Shown here piece after piece: positions 29,716 to 42,201 of a DNA stretch of 64,000 nucleotides. Both the position numbers and the translations under genes were made by a program. The stretch is from Echinometra lucunter. Lineage: Eukaryota > Echinodermata > Echinoidea > Camarodonta > Echinometridae. Location: the NCBI GenBank assembly GCA_029962745.1, contig CM057151.1:32670964-32734963 (forward strand). Reading direction: 5' to 3'. How positions within the stretch are numbered: position 1 is the stretch's first letter; each line of letters starts with the position of its first letter. The notes below the pieces were generated by a model, which searched no databases, had not been told where the DNA came from, and was given only the letters and a program-made list of their open reading frames with translations.

Positions 29716-31687
29716 GGAGCCTATCCCGAAATGGTCACCCCATTTTACATATGAGATTGACCTCTTAAAGTTACTTAGACTATCAATATTATTTACAGAA
29801 TGCTTGTCAGCCTAAAGGTAGCCGCTGGGGGTAGCCCCCAGGGTCTCCCAAAAGGACCCCAAAGTCGGGTAGATTTCACCCCATCTAACATAACATACAC
29901 CAAATTTTGTCAAGAGGAAGTTGTATGACTATACATGACCAAAACACAAAAACTGACAAGATTTTTCGTCGGAATTTTCTCCGGAAGGCCCGTGTACCAA
30001 ATTACGTCAGAAGAGGGATGGCTTTGCATTTCAAAAAATACAAAAACTGACAAATATTTCCTTCGGAAGTGGGTCTAACACTCCCCTGAAAAAAAAAAGA
30101 AAAGAAAAAACCCAAAGTGCCCTTCAACTACGCTTTACTACCCTAAAATGCTCTGAATCTGGAGAAAATCCATTTTCTTACTTACCAACCTTTATAAGTC
30201 ATAAGTACCTTATTCATTACAGGTCAAATTGATTCAGAACAATCTTGAGTATATTGTCGTTTTTCTTAGGGTGCAGTTTGGTGTAAATTCATAATTTCAA
30301 TAAGTTATCAAATTTTGAAAATTGTATTTCTTTCTCAAAAAAACATTAAATCAATGTAGACCAATTCGGTTTGAGTGCCCTTTTTAATGGTAATTTCTAA
30401 CTGGGGGGGGGGGGGGGGGCTTCAAGTATGCCTAACAAAGGATAATTTATGCACTGACATAGCAACGCACCTGGCTCATTGCACAACCCATTGAATCAGT
30501 TTTTGTTCTTCTTTGGAAGCCCCCCCCCCCCCCAGTTATGGCCGACATGAGTTACAGTGTTTTGAAACCGGATTGCCCACTACCAGCTCTTGACAAGACA
30601 TAATAGAGCAGCTTGCAAGGTATTTGTGTAATTAACACATGAATGGTAGATTTCAGCATGGCAGACATATACATGTAGCTCAGATACTTGGCAAGCTACC
30701 CTATTTTGTCTTGTCAAACGGGTGAAAATGGATAACAGGTGTGTTTACATAACAATGACAATATTCATTTTCTGTTTCTTGAGAAAATACGATTTTCACA
30801 GTTAAATAACTTATCGAAATTATCAATTGACACCAAATTGCACCCCAAGAAAACGACAGTATACTTAAAGATTGTTGTGAATCAATGCCAGAAATGAATA
30901 CACTTTTGAGTTATCAAGGTTGGAAAGTAAGAAAATGGATGATAAATGTATGTTTATTGTTTCGCCTTTTCTTCATTAATTCTATGAATACACTTAAAAA
31001 TATTGTTTTATATTCTGTCAACCCGACAGTTCAAGAAGCATTTGTTGTTTGAATAATTTTCAATTATTATTGTATAATGTATTCATAATGTATAAATGTG
31101 ATGTATCTTGCATATATTTGTTAATGTGTTGCAACTGAAAATCCATGAAATCCCTGTGGAGGGAAAAATTTTGAAAAAAAAAAAAAAAAAAAAAAGGATC
31201 TTCTCCAGATCCAGAGCATATTGGGGTAGCAAAGCTTAGTTGAAGGGCACTTAGCTTTTTTTTTTTCAGGGGAGTGTTATACCCCCCTTGCCAAAAGAGA
31301 TATTTGTCAATTTTTTGCATTTTCGGAATACACAGCCATACCTCTTCCTCCTGACAAAAATTTGGTACAAGGGCCTTATGGGGAAAAATTTTCCCCATTT
31401 TAGGGGCCGTCTGACATCCCAACCAGATGGAAAATTTTGTCAGTTTTGTGTTTTGGTAATGTACAGACATACAACTTCCTCCTGACAAAGTTTGGTGCAT
31501 ATGTCAGATGGGGTGAAATCAACCCAACTTTGGGGCCCTTTGGGAGACCCTGGGGGCTACCCCCAAGCAGCTACGTTAAGGCTAACAAGCATTTTGTGAA
31601 TGAGATTGATAGTCTCAGTAACTTTGAAGGGTCAAATGATCTCAAATCTCATATGTAAAATGGGGTGACTGTTTCGCGACAGGCTCC
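29716..31687. mobile_element. 2-kb foldback element with GGAGCCT ends
   Basis: The left end reads GGAGCCTATCCCGAAATGGT and the right end is its diverged inverse (GTTTCGCGACAGGCTCC). The arms extend about 640 bp, including GGGGGTAGCCCCCAGGGTCT on the left and AGACCCTGGGGGCTACCCCC on the right. The right arm is broken by about 240 bp of unrelated DNA (about 30950-31190). The loop holds a G-run/C-run pair (30404-30419 and 30520-30533) that is itself mirrored. No transposase is visible. The 146-codon minus frame at 31060-31500 is an arm artefact. Confidence 0.8.
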
Positions 31688-32029
31688 CAGACTATCTGCT
31701 TCTTTCCTTCTTTCTGATACACACACAATCAAATGTAACAATATCATTGTCACTATAGAAATTAATTCTCAATATAAAATACAATACACCAACAAAGGCT
31801 ATTCAACTTCTACATGGTTCTGTTTCAAATCAATGGTGTAACCTCCAAAATAGCTACTTTTTAAAGCTGCATAGCCAATTTAAAATATGTAACCCTCTTT
31901 GCTAAATATAATTTGAAAGATCTATAAAAGTGCTACCTTGGGTAGCATAACAAAGTAATATGACCAATCTGTTCGGATTTTGTGGCCAATACATGGTCCA
32001 AATTGGCCACTTTTGCTGGGATATTTTTT
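31688..32029. other. Stretch without feature
   Basis: Nothing is supported here. Confidence 0.4.
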
Positions 32030-32600
32030 ACATGCAAAATTTTGAATTAGAATATTTTTATTAAGTTTTCCTAAATTTCCACATGTTTCATGCCATGATG
32101 AAAGAGAGGAATGTAATAAAATTGCTATCACACTTACATTTTAATGTCTTTTTGCTTTTATGCAAGACTCAAAGTTGACGTTTCGGACGTTTTCCGATAA
32201 CAATGGAAAGTCTAAAGTAATGCATCCTGGGAACATTTTATGAGACAGATATAATTTTGATTTCATGTATGTTTGTTATAGTCCACGTTTTCTAGTTCCA
32301 GCAACAGCAATATGAAGTCACCAAATTTAATATTAAAAAATTATGACGAAAAAGTATGTGCATTAACAATTTTCCATTAACTCTTTCGTCACGTCCAAAA
32401 CATTAAACTAAAAACATTCAACTAGAGATTTGTTTGACCCACCTTTTTGTTTTCAAATATGCGAATTTTTTCATTACAAATAAAGTTTTTGTAGCCAATT
32501 AACATTTTATGTTAACACCTGTTACATCTGAAACAGTATGTCACATTCTAAACAAATTTGAGACAAATCCTCATCAAACTCATTTGGGCAATTTCACGGA
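32030..32600. repeat. Dispersed repeat with GTCACGTCC words, copy 2
   Basis: Blocks found at 17800-18400 recur here in permuted order: the GATGAAAGAGAGGAATGTAA block comes first, then TTTCGTCACGTCCAAAACAT, then GTAGCCAATTAACATTTTATG. An inverted relative (TCAGATGTGACAGATTAATG) appears near 34976-35000. Confidence 0.6.
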
Positions 32601-33375
32601 AACTGACATTACCAAGATAGAGTACTAGTGGTATTGTTTATATTGTAATTTTGTGAATGACACTTGCTTCGGCTTTTAATTACTATAGATAAATAAGTTA
32701 ATAGGGAAGAAACACATGGACAGTTTTTATCTCAAACTGCATTTCTTATCACACAGCAAGCAAAAATGTGTCGGTAACTGATGTTACGCAAAAAAGACAT
32801 GGAAAATGATGGCGTAGAATCAAATTTATATATCTCATGTCTCAGACTTGTAAGGATTATGTAATTCATTTGACATTACACCTAGGTTCCTGGGAAGAGA
32901 TGTGCAAAATAATGAGCAATTTGAATAATTTGTTTTAGTGTCATGAAAAATTTACTGAAGACATGTTGGTAACTGACGTTACGTAACTGACGTTACACTT
33001 AAATTCAACATAGATTTTGCACATTTCCATTAGTGTTTCACTCATTAACTACCCAAAATCTGTTAAAGTAATCCATTCAAATCAATTAGATGAAAAAAAA
33101 AAAGATCTGAGAAAAATGACTAAATATAAGAATAAGAGGTATTTTAAAGCACATTTCCCTGACCATAGTCCCATATTTGCAAATTTTTGTTTGTTTATGT
33201 TATTCTCCGTGAGAAGGTCGAATTGCAGATTTTTTTTATCTTAAATGTTTATTTGTAACAAAAAGAAGACCCTGTAGTAATTTTAGATTTTTATTTGGAA
33301 ACAGGGCACAGTGCGATTTTAAATTTTGAGCTCTGTGTCCCATATGTTGTGGAATTGCCCATTTGCATATAAGCT
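32601..33375. other. AT-rich stretch with GTAACTGACGTTAC words
   Basis: GGTAACTGATGTTACG at about 32771, GGTAACTGACGTTACG at about 32969 and TAACTGACGTTACAC at about 32984 are near-palindromic and repeated. No coding is seen. Confidence 0.45.
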
Positions 33376-33379
33376 TTGA

Positions 33380-33965
33380 AGGAGAATGCAACCCAGGCAT
33401 CACTGTGCCTTTAGTGAATAAAGATGATCAAGAAGAATAAACAGTGAAAGACTGAGCAAAATGTAACAATCTGTTCAAGAGTTACGAATTTTGAAAGTTT
33501 CAGTAAATCCCTATTATGGGGATCCTTGAGTTGGCAACTTTGCTAGCATCTGTGATGTCATTGTGGACAACTCTCCATTCATTTTGTACATATTTTTTCC
33601 CAAAAAATTGATTTATAAGAAATTTCAAGTCGGGAATCAACTTAATTCTTCCAAAAAATCTTGCAGAATTGATATAGCCATGTCATACTCAAACAATGAA
33701 TCAAAAGAATTTTTATTTTTCTTGAAAATAAAGAAAATGTTAAATTCTGTCTACAAAATGAATGGAGAATTGTCCACGATGACATCATAGATCCTGGCAA
33801 AGTTGTCAATTCAAGGATCCCATAATACGGATTTACTTAAATTATCAAAGTTCAAAATCGTGAATAAATTGTCTGATTTTCTTCAAACTTTCACCGTTTA
33901 TTCTTCTTGTTCTTCTTCATTCACTGGAAGCACATTGATGTCAACGTTGCATTTATGATTCTCCT
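33380..33965. mobile_element. 586-bp foldback with TTAA-type flank
   Basis: The ends are AGGAGAATGCAACC on the left and GTTGCATTTATGATTCTCCT on the right. The flanks are TTGA (33376-33379) and TTAA (33966-33969), one a mutated copy of the other. The arms run inward through AATAAACAGTGAAAG and TTTCACCGTTTATT, then GGATCCTTGAGTTGGCAACT and its mirror. This resembles piggyBac-derived MITEs. The 75-codon plus frame at 33563-33790 lies inside the loop and arms and is not called. Confidence 0.8.
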
Positions 33966-34251
33966 TTAAATCTGATTTTCACATGCTTGTTAAAGACATT
34001 CAGTCGTGGGCACTGAGTGTAGAGATCAGTGGTCGTGGGCTTTCATAGGGAGTGGATCATAATTTGACACCCGACTTTGTGAAAAGCACTGGAAATACCT
34101 GTAATAGAGCTACATTTCTGGAGCACTACAAAACAAGCTGTCCCACCATAAACATTCTTCGGCCTGCTTCGGGTATTCTCGGGCCAGGGAAAGTGAGATA
34201 ATGACTTTGCCATATTGGGCAAAGGATGGAATATACAGAGTATTACATAAG

Positions 34252-34408
34252 GGGCCCGTTGCATAAAACTTTTGCCGGAGTTTTTTATGGCAAAATTTGA
34301 GGAAACTACGGCAAAAAAAATATTGCCATAGTTTTCCAGTACATAAAATTTTGCCAGACTTTTTTTTTGCCAGAAAAAAATCTGGCAAAAGTTTTATGCA
34401 ACAGGCCC
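34252..34408. mobile_element. 157-bp MITE, GTTGCATAAAACTT family
   Basis: GGGCCCGTTGCATAAAACTT on the left is mirrored by AAGTTTTATGCAACAGGCCC-like sequence on the right (one extra A in the run). The interior is rich in the inverted words TTTTGCC and GGCAAAA. It is related to 11912-12071 and 38699-38844. Confidence 0.85.
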
Positions 34409-36014
34409 AAGGTCTGTTGGTCGTAAAACTCACAGTGATGGACAACACCTGTTACTCGGTAAGCACCCATGGTGTCAAATTCCCCATGAAAGCTCACGAC
34501 CGAGCGTCTTTAAATCAGTCCATCTATTGCACCACAAAAGTTTGTATTATGAAGAATGTACCATAACATTTTCTTTTGTAGGCTTTAAAAAAAAAGTGCT
34601 TCGGATGTGACATGATAACATAGAATTTATATTTTCTTTGTAATGAATATGTTGATAAAATTATTTAACCATATTATCACATGAATTAGTTAAAATTTGT
34701 ACATATTACCTCAGTAATGCATAATAACCCAAGGTTGCACTACAATTTTGTGCAATGATGCATTGAAATACTGGTACACAAAGCTCTCGTTTTTAGTGAA
34801 ACAGGGGCAGTTTGATTCCCCCTATTCCTTTTATATGAAAGAGAATTTCACACTTATACAGTATTCTATAAAGTTGACAACACCGTTTGACATGACATGC
34901 CTTCATAGCGTGATATTTGTATAGGGTGCTGGTGTCCAAGAATGATAATAGTATTTCCAGATTTGTTTAGAGGTGTTTCAGATGTGACAGATTAATGTTA
35001 ACAAGGGAAAATATAGTCCTAAGGAAGCCCTACATAATTATTTTAGTGCATATTGAATGAATAACTAACTTCACACCAGTATGAATCTCATTAGATTTTG
35101 GGTGGGTTGTTTATTTTAATCGATGATTGCCATATCATTTTTCAAAACAAACAATTACGTACAGGTAACAAGATAAAAAAACTACTTTCAAAAAATTAAC
35201 TCAAGGCAACTTCAACAGCCCTGTCTATCACCTTTACAAATGTGCAGATTTTACAATGGCTTACTACATTATCTGAACACGATTTGTATGGGCAGTTCAA
35301 AAGGCTTTCAAAATTGCAAAGTTGAAGGAAACATCTTTTTTTTTTCCTTCTGCAATAGTGTATTATATAAGTAAAAATTCAAAACACAAAAACAAACTGC
35401 TGTCATGGTTCTATGAATGATTTAATGCCAGGCATTGTGCCTTACCATTTTGAAGTAGTCATAAGTAAACAAAACAAGAACCTAAATGTAGTTATCTGCA
35501 AAGGCCATGACATAAATATGTACAAGCATTTTGTAAATTTCTTTATTAATAATGAGAAGAAAAGATTTACATTATGTATGCCAATGTCTAAAAATTAAGA
35601 CCTATCCACATCTGAATAGGGGTATATATTTGTGTGTTTGCATTGTACATACCGGTATTTGATAAATTTGAAGCACATGCATGCTTTCTGTAACTTGGCG
35701 TTGTTTAGTGTGTAGTAATAAATGACCAAGAAAAAAAAAAAAAATCAACTTTTGTTTAAAATGAAAAATGACATTTAGAAGTTCCACTTTAACACTTATT
35801 TGATGCGACCAAGAACCCCTTTTCAAACTTTGAGCAATAAAAAAGAATTGAAAGTAGAAAGGAAGGTTATACAAAATTTGTCTTTGAATCGATTAAAGAA
35901 TCAAGTAGCCTATGATTGGGTCCAAATTGTCATTGTATTTTTGACATTCACATGTTTCTTAACAAACTTTCTAAATGTCTAATTTATTCTGATTCACCTG
36001 TATATAAAGCATAT
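34409..36014. other. AT-rich stretch, no gene seen
   Basis: It contains fragments of the GATGTGAC repeat (34600-34610, 34976-35000). No exon was supported. Confidence 0.4.
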
Positions 36015-36324
36015 AAGGCTTGTTCAGATATAATGCAAAACAAACCCCAATATTTTTAGTGTAGAAGTCAATGGGATACGAGGCGGCAAAAAACAAAACA
36101 GCCGAGGCAAGAGACAATTTTTTTGCTGGGACCAATCAAATTCTTTAAAAGTAGGGGCAAAATGTGATGTCTGCGTTAGTCTGCGTAACTTTTAACAAAA
36201 ATCTTTTATTTGAGCCTTGGTGTGTTAATGTGGGTTCATTCACATAAGTGGTGTGGCTTGCCGCGCCATATCTGCACAATAAAAAATCTCACAGGAGTTT
36301 GTCACGTATATCTGAACAAGCCTT
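36015..36324. mobile_element. 310-bp MITE with perfect 18-bp ends
   Basis: AAGGCTTGTTCAGATATA at 36015-36032 and TATATCTGAACAAGCCTT at 36307-36324 are exact inverted copies. No target duplication is certain. The interior is not coding. Confidence 0.9.
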
Positions 36325-38330
36325 TAATGTATAATCCAGTACAAAATGAGTAGTATATCACAAAAATGATTTATCGAGTTATACAAAGTCATCCTCTCTG
36401 TGAATACAAGTATAAAGACCATGCCTTATATTGTAGTTTTCAATATCCTAAGAATAGGGATCAAAGTGTCCTGTGGGCACATCTTATGGTCTTCCCTATG
36501 ACATTTCCCCATATCCAACCCCTCTGCTATAAAGATATTATTAATTTATGCTGACATTTCCCCCCCCCCCCAATATAAAATGGATTGACACCCTTGCCAT
36601 AAAGTACCTTTTAGGGGAGGGGGAGAAGGCCTATTTGCCTGGTATCAAGGGTATCGACTTCAATCATAAGGTCAATAATACCCCAGTTAGGAACATCCAA
36701 ATGTTAACCCACCCCACCATACTAAGGTGCTTGTCATTCAGTCACTTGACTACCACAGCCAGCAAACATAAAAATGAAATCTGACCTCCAGGTACAGGTA
36801 AATAATAATGTAAAATGTATGAGTTTGTTTTGACTGATAATGGGGCCCATCTCAAAATTATTAAACAAAAAAATTCACTCAAAATCTGGGCATCAATTTG
36901 ACTTTGCATTGAAGTTTCACATGAAATGCAGCAAAAAATTCCCATTTCAGGATTTTTGTAAGGTTAGTATTTGGCTCAACAAGGACTGATCGATGCCGCT
37001 TATTCCCAGTATGGCTGCAAGCAATCCTGCTGTCCAGTAGATATCGACAGACATACAGAACACTTCTTCTTTTCTCAACAGGGGCTGAGCTCTGTAAATA
37101 ATAAAGCAATAAAAAATGCAAAGAAAAAAAAAAGTAAAAAGTCAAGGCCAGCATCTCCTTTCATGTACAGATACAGTTTGAAAATGTTTTTAAAAATATT
37201 TTCAGGCCTTCAGCATAAAGCATCATTCAAAATGCAGTCTATGAATTGTCAATCATCTAAATATTGAACATTTACAATGAAATTCAATTATCCTGCCACT
37301 CTCATGGCATATTTTCTTCATTTTTTTTGGTTGCTTTTGAGTTACTTATGACTATTGTTAAACTCCACATTCCATATCACTTCCAAGAGATCAGATAAGA
37401 ATACATCACCAAGATCTCTCTGACATACCTCATTTTGGGATTTCATGAACTGCCGTACCACTTTGCATGCCGATATCTTTTTTTTAATTTGGACTCAAAA
37501 TGCTCATCATCAGAAAGAATGAATGCTGTAGACCTTAGTTTTCTAAATATTTGTAGTCTCATCCAATAACATACCTGAATTTATTGCCTGGAAATAATGA
37601 AATCTTTAAAAGCATTTATCCCCAAACTGTTTGTTCTCAATGTGTGCCCAGATATTTCGTTTGGCAAAACCACCCATAAATAACCCTAAATATTTTTAAA
37701 TGATGAAAATGAGGTTTTCAGAGTATATATCTCCACTGACCAAAAATTGATATCTTGCATTAAATCTGGGTCAGCAGCAAAAACATTATCACCACAAGGA
37801 GGTTACTGCCCCCTTTTTTTCCCCAAACTTTTTCTCTGTGATATATGGCACACAAATAAATGCAAATGTAGACATATTCTCATGCAACACTTATGGTGGG
37901 TGTTGAACTCACCAGAAAGCCAGTACATGAATCCAAGTCATCTTCTGACGCTGTCTCGTTTTCTTCCTGGCTCACAAGCAAATCTGGTAAACATATATAT
38001 TCATTGGTATAAGTGAACATTTAATGAAACCAATATATCAATTCTTGATAAACTGGTTTCATTCAACATACAAATAGAATTTAAATGGCTTGGAATTTTC
38101 AAAACAAAAAGCAAAATTATCACAATATGTGTAAAGAAAAAAATTAAAAATAAAATAATTCAAACCCGCGTAGTCGAAATTGTCTCTGCCTCCCACGCAA
38201 TGTTCAATTTATGCACATGTCAACAACAGCTACATACTAGTTACCATCACCTCTTCCATCTTAGAATATATTTCACTCATCTTGAACTAAAAACTCTGCT
38301 ATATGTGTCAAGTTATCATGGAAATACATT
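36325..38330. other. AT-rich stretch, no gene seen
   Basis: A C-run at 36559-36570 and several frames of 60-98 codons without domains or splice support. I see nothing more. Confidence 0.4.
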
Positions 38331-38698
38331 ATTTACAAATAATTTCAAACACTTTTTCTCACCCTACGGACTTTGACCTATATACCCGAAATCTAATCAC
38401 ATCATCTTCCTATAGTGATGCATACTAGCATCAAATTTGAAGTTCATACCTCAAAAAGTTCTCAAGATATCACATTAACAAGGCCAACACCTGAAATTTT
38501 GGAATTGATCTTTGACCTACCTACCCCAAAATCTAATCAGATCATCTTCCCGCGGTGATGCAAACATGTACCTAGTTTGAATTTCATACCTCGAATGGTT
38601 CTTGAGATATCGTATTAACAAGGCTAACACATGAAATTTCATATATTGACCTCTGATCTGACATTGACCTTTGACCTACGGACCCCAAAATCTAATCA

Positions 38699-38844
38699 GG
38701 GCCCTGTTGCATAAAACTTACCAAGGATGGTAACTATGCCATTAATGGTAACTTCCATGGCAACTTTGAAGAATTTGATTAGCTGTTGAGCGCTGTTACC
38801 ATTGAAGGCAGGGTTACTATAAGTGGTAAGTTTTATGCCGGCCC
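38699..38844. mobile_element. 146-bp MITE, GTTGCATAAAACTT family, nested
   Basis: GGGCCCTGTTGCATAAAACT is mirrored by GTAAGTTTTATGCCGGCCC. It splits the unit TCTAATCA/GATCATCT of the tandem array, so it inserted after the array formed. Confidence 0.85.
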
Positions 38845-39090
38845 ACATCATCTACCTATGCTGATACTACTAGGACCAAGTTCATACCTCAAACGGTTTT
38901 CAAGATATTGCATTAAGAAGGCTAACCCCTGAAATTTCGGAATTGACCCCTGTTACCTTTGACCTACCTACCCCAAAATCTAATCAAATCATCTTCCTGT
39001 GGTAATGCATACTAGTACCTAGTTTAAAGTTCATACCTCAAATGGTTCTTGGGATATCGTATTAACAAGGCTAACACCTGAAATTTCATA

Positions 39091-39875
39091 GGTCATGTGT
39101 CATGAGGTCGCCTACTTTTGCGTTACATGGCGATTCTATCTTCAGTAGTGTACTTGTAACTTTGAAAACTGATATCTCCTTAAGTATCAACCCTGTGATA
39201 GCAAAAGTTTGTATTTTCTGAAAGGAAATTACAAGAAAAACTAAATGTGCACTAAAAGATGGCACAAGATGTAAAAATAAAGAATTATGTAAACATGCAT
39301 ATGAAAATTGTAATAATCCTTATTATCTCATTGTTTTCAACATAACTTTTTCTGTGGCACTCCTAGGGCAGTTCTAATGTTATATTCTTACAGCAGACAT
39401 TCAGACCTTTTCAACAAGGTATAATTGTCTTGAGTTTATGATTATGTAATAACTATTAAAAAATTCATTAAAATTTTTACCAAAAATATCAAACATTTTT
39501 ATGAGCCACTGTATATTAAGTGTTCTACATGTATTCATGACAACCATGCTTATTTTTCAATCATAAGATAGTAGAGCTGAATATAACAGCTTTAATTTGG
39601 AACCAGAAGTGAAGCCATATTGCAAGTTTTGACCAAAATACTGACATCTTCCCAAAACTATTGAAAACGCTTTTATATACATGTATTCAAGTTATATATT
39701 ATCTATAGCTGTGAAACTTTGCAGACTAATAGCATATTAATACAGCTTTAAGATGATACTAAATTTATTATGGTAGCCTCAATGTTTCTGATAAAAATCA
39801 AGAAATACTTCAGTTTGAAAGCACAAAATGTAACAGCACCACCCTTTTTGGGAGGTGAGTTCATGACACATGACC
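39091..39875. mobile_element. 785-bp element with GGTCATGTGTCATGA ends, nested
   Basis: GGTCATGTGTCATGA at 39091-39105 and TCATGACACATGACC at 39861-39875 are exact inverted copies. The match continues weakly inward. The interior is AT-rich and non-coding. It interrupts the tandem array at 38350-40044. Confidence 0.75.
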
Positions 39876-40054
39876 CATATCAATTGACCACTGTGACCTT
39901 AACTTTGACCTACATACCCCCAAATCTAATCATATCGTCTACCGGTTCCTGAGATATTGCATTAACGAAAAAGCGGGAAGGACGGATGGACAACCCCAAA
40001 ACATAATGCCTCTGGTACCATCTTTGGTGGGCGGAGGCATAAAAAACCCAACTA

Positions 40055-40230
40055 CAGTCAACTCTGCCTAAGTTGAATTTCTTGGGACTGAATAAAATGC
40101 TTCGACTTAGCGAAAATTCGACTTATGAGGGGTCAAAAACAATAGAAAATAAAGGAATGGGACCCAGTACAGACCTTCGACTTAGGCAATTATTCGACTT
40201 ATGCGACTTCGACTTATGCAGAGTTGACTG
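40055..40230. mobile_element. 176-bp pogo/Tigger-like MITE
   Basis: The ends CAGTCAACTCTGC and GCAGAGTTGACTG are exact inverted copies with TA on both sides (40053-40054 and 40231-40232). The inner words TTCGACTTA recur in both orientations. CAGT ends plus TA duplication fit the pogo group of Tc1/mariner. Confidence 0.88.
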
Positions 40231-42145
40231 TATATCAAATGCAAAATAGGTATGTACCTCTATACATACTACAGAAAAATCATCTGCAGTACATTAAGTT
40301 CCCCCATTAATATGCCGACCATGACCATGCCATGCATGACCATGAACTGACCAATTTTTTTTTTTTTTTTTTGGTATTGTAATTTATGCAAATTATATGC
40401 ATAGATAAATATTTATAGTGATAATCAATGCAAGGCCCTGGAGAAGAAATTGCTATGCAAAAATTCTTCATAAACAGAATAATATTATCAAGGCAAAAAA
40501 TTTAAAGTGATTTCAATTCTGATATATTTTGTTTCTAAAAATTCTTGTGTATTTTTTTGTTTGTTCCAACCTTTTTATTGTTTTTTGAAGCTTGCCATTT
40601 CAGGGTGTTATCTGGACCACTATTCAGTTAGAACAGATGATAACAATAAAAGCCTGAAGAAGAAATTATAGCTGATAATGAAGGAATACAAGGAAATGCT
40701 GTTTCCCATTCATTTTGTACACACAACTTTTTCTTTGCTTTGGGTCTGACACGAGGTCACAAAAGGTCATGTGACTCAGTAATGGTACCACCGATTTTTG
40801 TAAACTTGGTGTCAAAAGATGTGAAAGACTTGAAAAAGTCAGAAAGTGGCGTGAAATGCAGCAATTCAAATGTGCGACGAAAATTGTCTAGAGGGCCATG
40901 AAGCCCCCCCCCCCCCCCCCCTCCAGTCCTGTTAAGGTTAAATAGTCTTCCAAGAAAACTTATTTGAACACAAATTAAATGGACTGATATTGATATCCAA
41001 GAATTTCTTTTCTATTAAAAAAAAAAGACCTCTCCTCTTTGAAGATGAAATTCTGTGTGCAAGCATCAAAAACTGGGTGGTTTATTCTGTGCAATACCAA
41101 TTGTCATGACAACTAACATACATTTTACTATTGGGATAACATAATTTTCAGAATACAGTTCTACAATCTACATGAATTGCTTGCTGCTTATAACAGTATT
41201 TTGTTACATGCACAACTTACCATCTGAAGCTACTCACAGGTGACTTTCAAAATGTCTGCTTCTCTCACTTCAGAAGGCCACTGCAATAGATCAGAAATTG
41301 ACAAGATGAAATAATTTGGGGGCTTCCCTTCATAATAACAAAGGCTAGTCAAATCAACACTCATCCACTGTAAATACCTGTACCATGATTTCCGATACTT
41401 CAAATTCATGCACAGTACTAAAAAACTTGTGACAGAAAGTCAATTTTTTTTTTAAATTTCAGTTGCTGCAGAGGTAGGTATCAATAGCTGTGAACTGTTC
41501 CTCCTAACAGGTTGAAAGCCTTGTGCTCTAGACTATTAATGCTCAAGCAACAATTGCTCTTGGCTTTATTTCACCAAAAATATAGGATTTGGGGTAAGAG
41601 TTTCAACTGGGCTCCTGAAGAAATTTTAAGTGTTTGGTCCAGAGTTTGGTCTTAGTGTAAGAAACTGCAAAGAAATGTTGCCAGAACAGGGTTGTACAAT
41701 CAAAAGCTAAGAATATGTGGCTGAAATGATTTGTATGATTATATCATTGAACAAACAATCTAATTGATATGAATGGATGACCAAAGGTGTACAAAATACA
41801 TGAAGAGTTAGAATGGATTTCTTTCTTAACAAATAGAACAAAACCTAACTGGTGTCTGAAATCCTGAGTTATGTTCAATTAACAGAAACAGGGTGTTGTC
41901 ACTGCATTTTCCCCCCCTCTCTTCCAGCTTACATCTCACAGTTGAAAGTGACACAGAAGTGTGCTCGAATTTTCATGTCACTTTGACATACAAGACCTAG
42001 AATGGTATTAATAAATGGCAGACCAATATAACCTTTCCTACCCTGTCACAATTTCACAAACTTCTTTCCCCATCGGTTTTGTATTTTGAAACAGCCAACA
42101 CCACCACAAAAGAAGAAGAAAAAAAAGAAAGAACCCCCCCCCCCC

Positions 42146-42149
<4 letters not shown>
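40231..42149. other. AT-rich stretch, no gene seen
   Basis: It contains a T-run (40351-40372), a C-run (40904-40920) and no supported exon. Confidence 0.4.

Positions 42150-42198
<49 letters not shown>
42150..42198. repeat. TA dinucleotide microsatellite
   Basis: About 24 TA units after a C-run (42135-42145). Confidence 0.97.

Positions 42199-42199
<1 letters not shown>

Positions 42200-42201
<2 letters not shown>

Larger units (their letters stand above)
38350..40044. repeat. Tandem-array element with GGCGGAGGCATAA right end, interrupted
   Basis: Units of about 150-165 bp with ACCCCAAAATCTAATCAGATC, TACCTCAAATGGTTCTTGAG and TTGACCTTTGACCTAC run from about 38370 to 39090 and again at 39880-39990. 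The right end is GGTGGGCGGAGGCATAAAAA, as in the elements at 43.8 and 56.0 kb. Two younger elements sit inside it (38699-38844 and 39091-39875). No left terminal TTATGCCTCCGCC was found. Confidence 0.75.

Noticed and set aside
31060..31500. 146-codon minus-strand frame with a poly-Phe stretch
   Set aside because: It overlaps an A-run and the right arm of a foldback. Its counterpart in the left arm is not open.
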